In this document: positions 62,836-64,000 of the stretch, one piece after another | Layout of the letters: every line of letters begins with the position of its first letter | Numbering within the stretch: the stretch's first letter is position 1 | DNA from: Candidatus Poribacteria bacterium | Lineage (GTDB): Bacteria > Poribacteria > WGA-4E > UBA9662 | Direction: 5' to 3' | Assembly: GCA_012963885.1 (NCBI GenBank) | Contig: DTUY01000420.1 | Location: 22,321 to 86,320, forward strand | Length of the DNA stretch: 64,000 bases | Translations under genes and position numbers: made by a program | Notes under the pieces: generated by a model | Database searches by the model: none | Told to the model about the DNA's origin: nothing | The model's input: only the letters and a program-made list of their open reading frames with translations

Positions 62836-63918
62836 ATGGCTGATCCAGAAAAAATATATCCTGCAACGCCGCATAAACGTAGTGAATCCAGGGAAAAGGG
62901 GCAAGTATCAAAAAGCAACGAACTTACTACAACGCTGGCGCTTATCGCTGTTTTGGGCTTTTTTTTCGTGGCTGGATATAACACGTATTACCATCTAGTC
63001 AATATTATGTATGGTGCATTCACTGCAATTGACAGTCAATTAAATGCAGGAAAAACAATTCTCATATTTCTAGGTTTGATGGGCGTTGCCTTCAAGATCA
63101 TCGCGCCTGTTATGATTGTCGCTGTTATAGTTGGTATTCTTGGAAATATTTTTCAAATTGGACTTATCTTTTCTGCTCAACCGCTGCAGCCGCAGTTGAG
63201 CCGCATTAATCCAATTAGCGGTTTTAAGCGTATCATGTCCATGCGGGGGCTATTTGAAGCTGCGAAATCGATTTTCAAGATTGTGTTAATTGGATATATT
63301 GTCTATGTCACAATAATGTCGAATTTAACGGATGTCCTTTCGCTGGTTGATGCTGATAAATCGAAAATTGCTGCTTTGTTTGTATCTACAATTGGTCGAG
63401 TTGGGTTTCAGGTGTTTTTGCGAGCAGCGCTCGCGCTGCTCTTTCTGTCGATATTTGACTTACTGTACCAGAGATGGCAGCATGAACAGGATATCCGGAT
63501 GACGCGTGAAGAACTACGCGAAGAAATGAAACGAACCGAAGGCGATCCGGAGATCCGGCGTCGAATTCGTCGTGTACAACGGGAATTGTCTCAAGCCCGG
63601 ATGATGCAAGCCATTCCTGAAGCAGATGCGGTGATTACAAACCCCGTACACTTGGCAGTTGCAATTAAATATGATTACGAGATAATGGATTCGCCGTACG
63701 TTGTGGCCAAAGGTGAACGGAAGGCTGCCATGCAAATTCGTGAAATTGCTGAAGAGCATGGAGTGCCGATTGTTGAAAATCCCCCACTTGCTCAAGCGTT
63801 GTACAAGAATGTAGAGGTTGGGGAAGCAATTCCAATGGAGTTTTATCAAGCTATAGCAGAGGTTCTGGCCTATGTTCATGAACTTACGAACCGATACAGA
63901 GGATTGTCTGTCGCATAA
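62836..63918 (+). CDS. flhB: Flagellar export switch protein FlhB
   Basis: 360 residues: four membrane helices and a cytoplasmic domain with the autocleavage motif N-P-T/V-H seen as VITNPVHLAVAIKYD. The start (YPATPHKRSESREKGQVSKSNELTTTLAL) and the basic stretch EELREEMKRTEGDPEIRRRIRRVQRELSQARM are typical. Note NPVH in place of the commoner NPTH. It switches export from hook to filament substrates. Confidence 0.96.
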   Translation: MADPEKIYPATPHKRSESREKGQVSKSNELTTTLALIAVLGFFFVAGYNTYYHLVNIMYGAFTAIDSQLNAGKTILIFLGLMGVAFKIIAPVMIVAVIVGILGNIFQIGLIFSAQPLQPQLSRINPISGFKRIMSMRGLFEAAKSIFKIVLIGYIVYVTIMSNLTDVLSLVDADKSKIAALFVSTIGRVGFQVFLRAALALLFLSIFDLLYQRWQHEQDIRMTREELREEMKRTEGDPEIRRRIRRVQRELSQARMMQAIPEADAVITNPVHLAVAIKYDYEIMDSPYVVAKGERKAAMQIREIAEEHGVPIVENPPLAQALYKNVEVGEAIPMEFYQAIAEVLAYVHELTNRYRGLSVA

Positions 63919-63937
63919 CTAAAGTAATAACAAGCTT

Positions 63938-64000
63938 ATGAATCAACCTGCAAAACTCATACAAGGATATGGTGGGAGCGCCTTTATCGCCGTCAGTGTA
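63938..64000 (+). CDS. flhA: Probable FlhA, 5' fragment cut by window edge
   Basis: An ATG 20 bases after flhB opens a frame of 21 residues (MNQPAKLIQGYGGSAFIAVS) that runs off the window. The order fliPQR-flhB-flhA makes FlhA the likely product. The visible residues are too few to prove it. Confidence 0.5.
   Translation, partial: MNQPAKLIQGYGGSAFIAVSV

Overview
The window is a dense, mostly plus-strand stretch of a Gram-negative, flagellated, respiring bacterial chromosome of fairly low GC. Evidence for the lifestyle is a proton/sodium-translocating complex I, an F-type ATP synthase, cytochrome c maturation genes, an O-antigen-ligase-like protein and a long flagellar operon. The mix of PhyH dioxygenase, Gfo/Idh/MocA oxidoreductase, enolase-superfamily dehydratase, M20 peptidase and UPF0261 genes, together with a c-subunit and CcmE of unusual type, resembles marine uncultured lineages such as Poribacteria or Latescibacterota. 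That placement is inference from gene content only; no rRNA gene is present.

Layout. 1-685: 3' part of a PhyH-type dioxygenase. 716-11220: nuoG, H, J, K, L, M, a putative Na+/H+ antiporter gene, and nuoN. nuoI is not at its usual place and a hairpin terminator lies between nuoG and nuoH. 11228-18705: complete ATP synthase set (atpZ, I, B, E, F, H, A, G, D, C). 18756-24474: phosphoglucose isomerase, sugar isomerase/epimerase, PfkB kinase, nitroreductase and a CobA-HemD fusion. 24494-28906: ccmE (Cys-type), ccmF, a divergent ccmH and an O-antigen-ligase-like gene. 28903-29173: a possible short independent transcript with its own promoter and terminator. 29202-37711: accessory metabolism on both strands (enolase-superfamily enzyme, M20 peptidase, small secreted protein, UPF0261 protein, ferritin-like protein, NHL-repeat protein with a barrel-like tail, Gfo/Idh/MocA oxidoreductase, CutA).

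37936-42290: the conserved ffh, rpsP, ylqD, trmD, rplS, rnhB, yraN block. It lacks khpA and rimM, rnhB has no usable in-frame start, and yraN is a clear pseudogene. 42350-45468: dtd, an orphan FtsX/MacB-type permease and hflX. 45798-64000: a flagellar operon that opens with a secreted TPR protein and runs through flgB, fliE-J, a MotE-like gene, flbD, motAB, fliL, fliM, two fliN genes, fliOPQR, flhB and the start of flhA. flgC and the fliK-flgD-flgE hook block are missing from their usual places.

How it fits together. Complex I, the embedded antiporter, the ATP synthase and a PomAB-like stator are all ion-motive machines. The c-subunit carries most Na+-ligand residues and MotA/MotB look like the Na+-driven PomA/PomB type, so a sodium-based energy cycle is a testable hypothesis, not a conclusion. 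The heme-related genes (CobA-HemD, Ccm) supply cofactors for the respiratory chain. No CRISPR array, insertion sequence, tRNA or rRNA gene was recognised.
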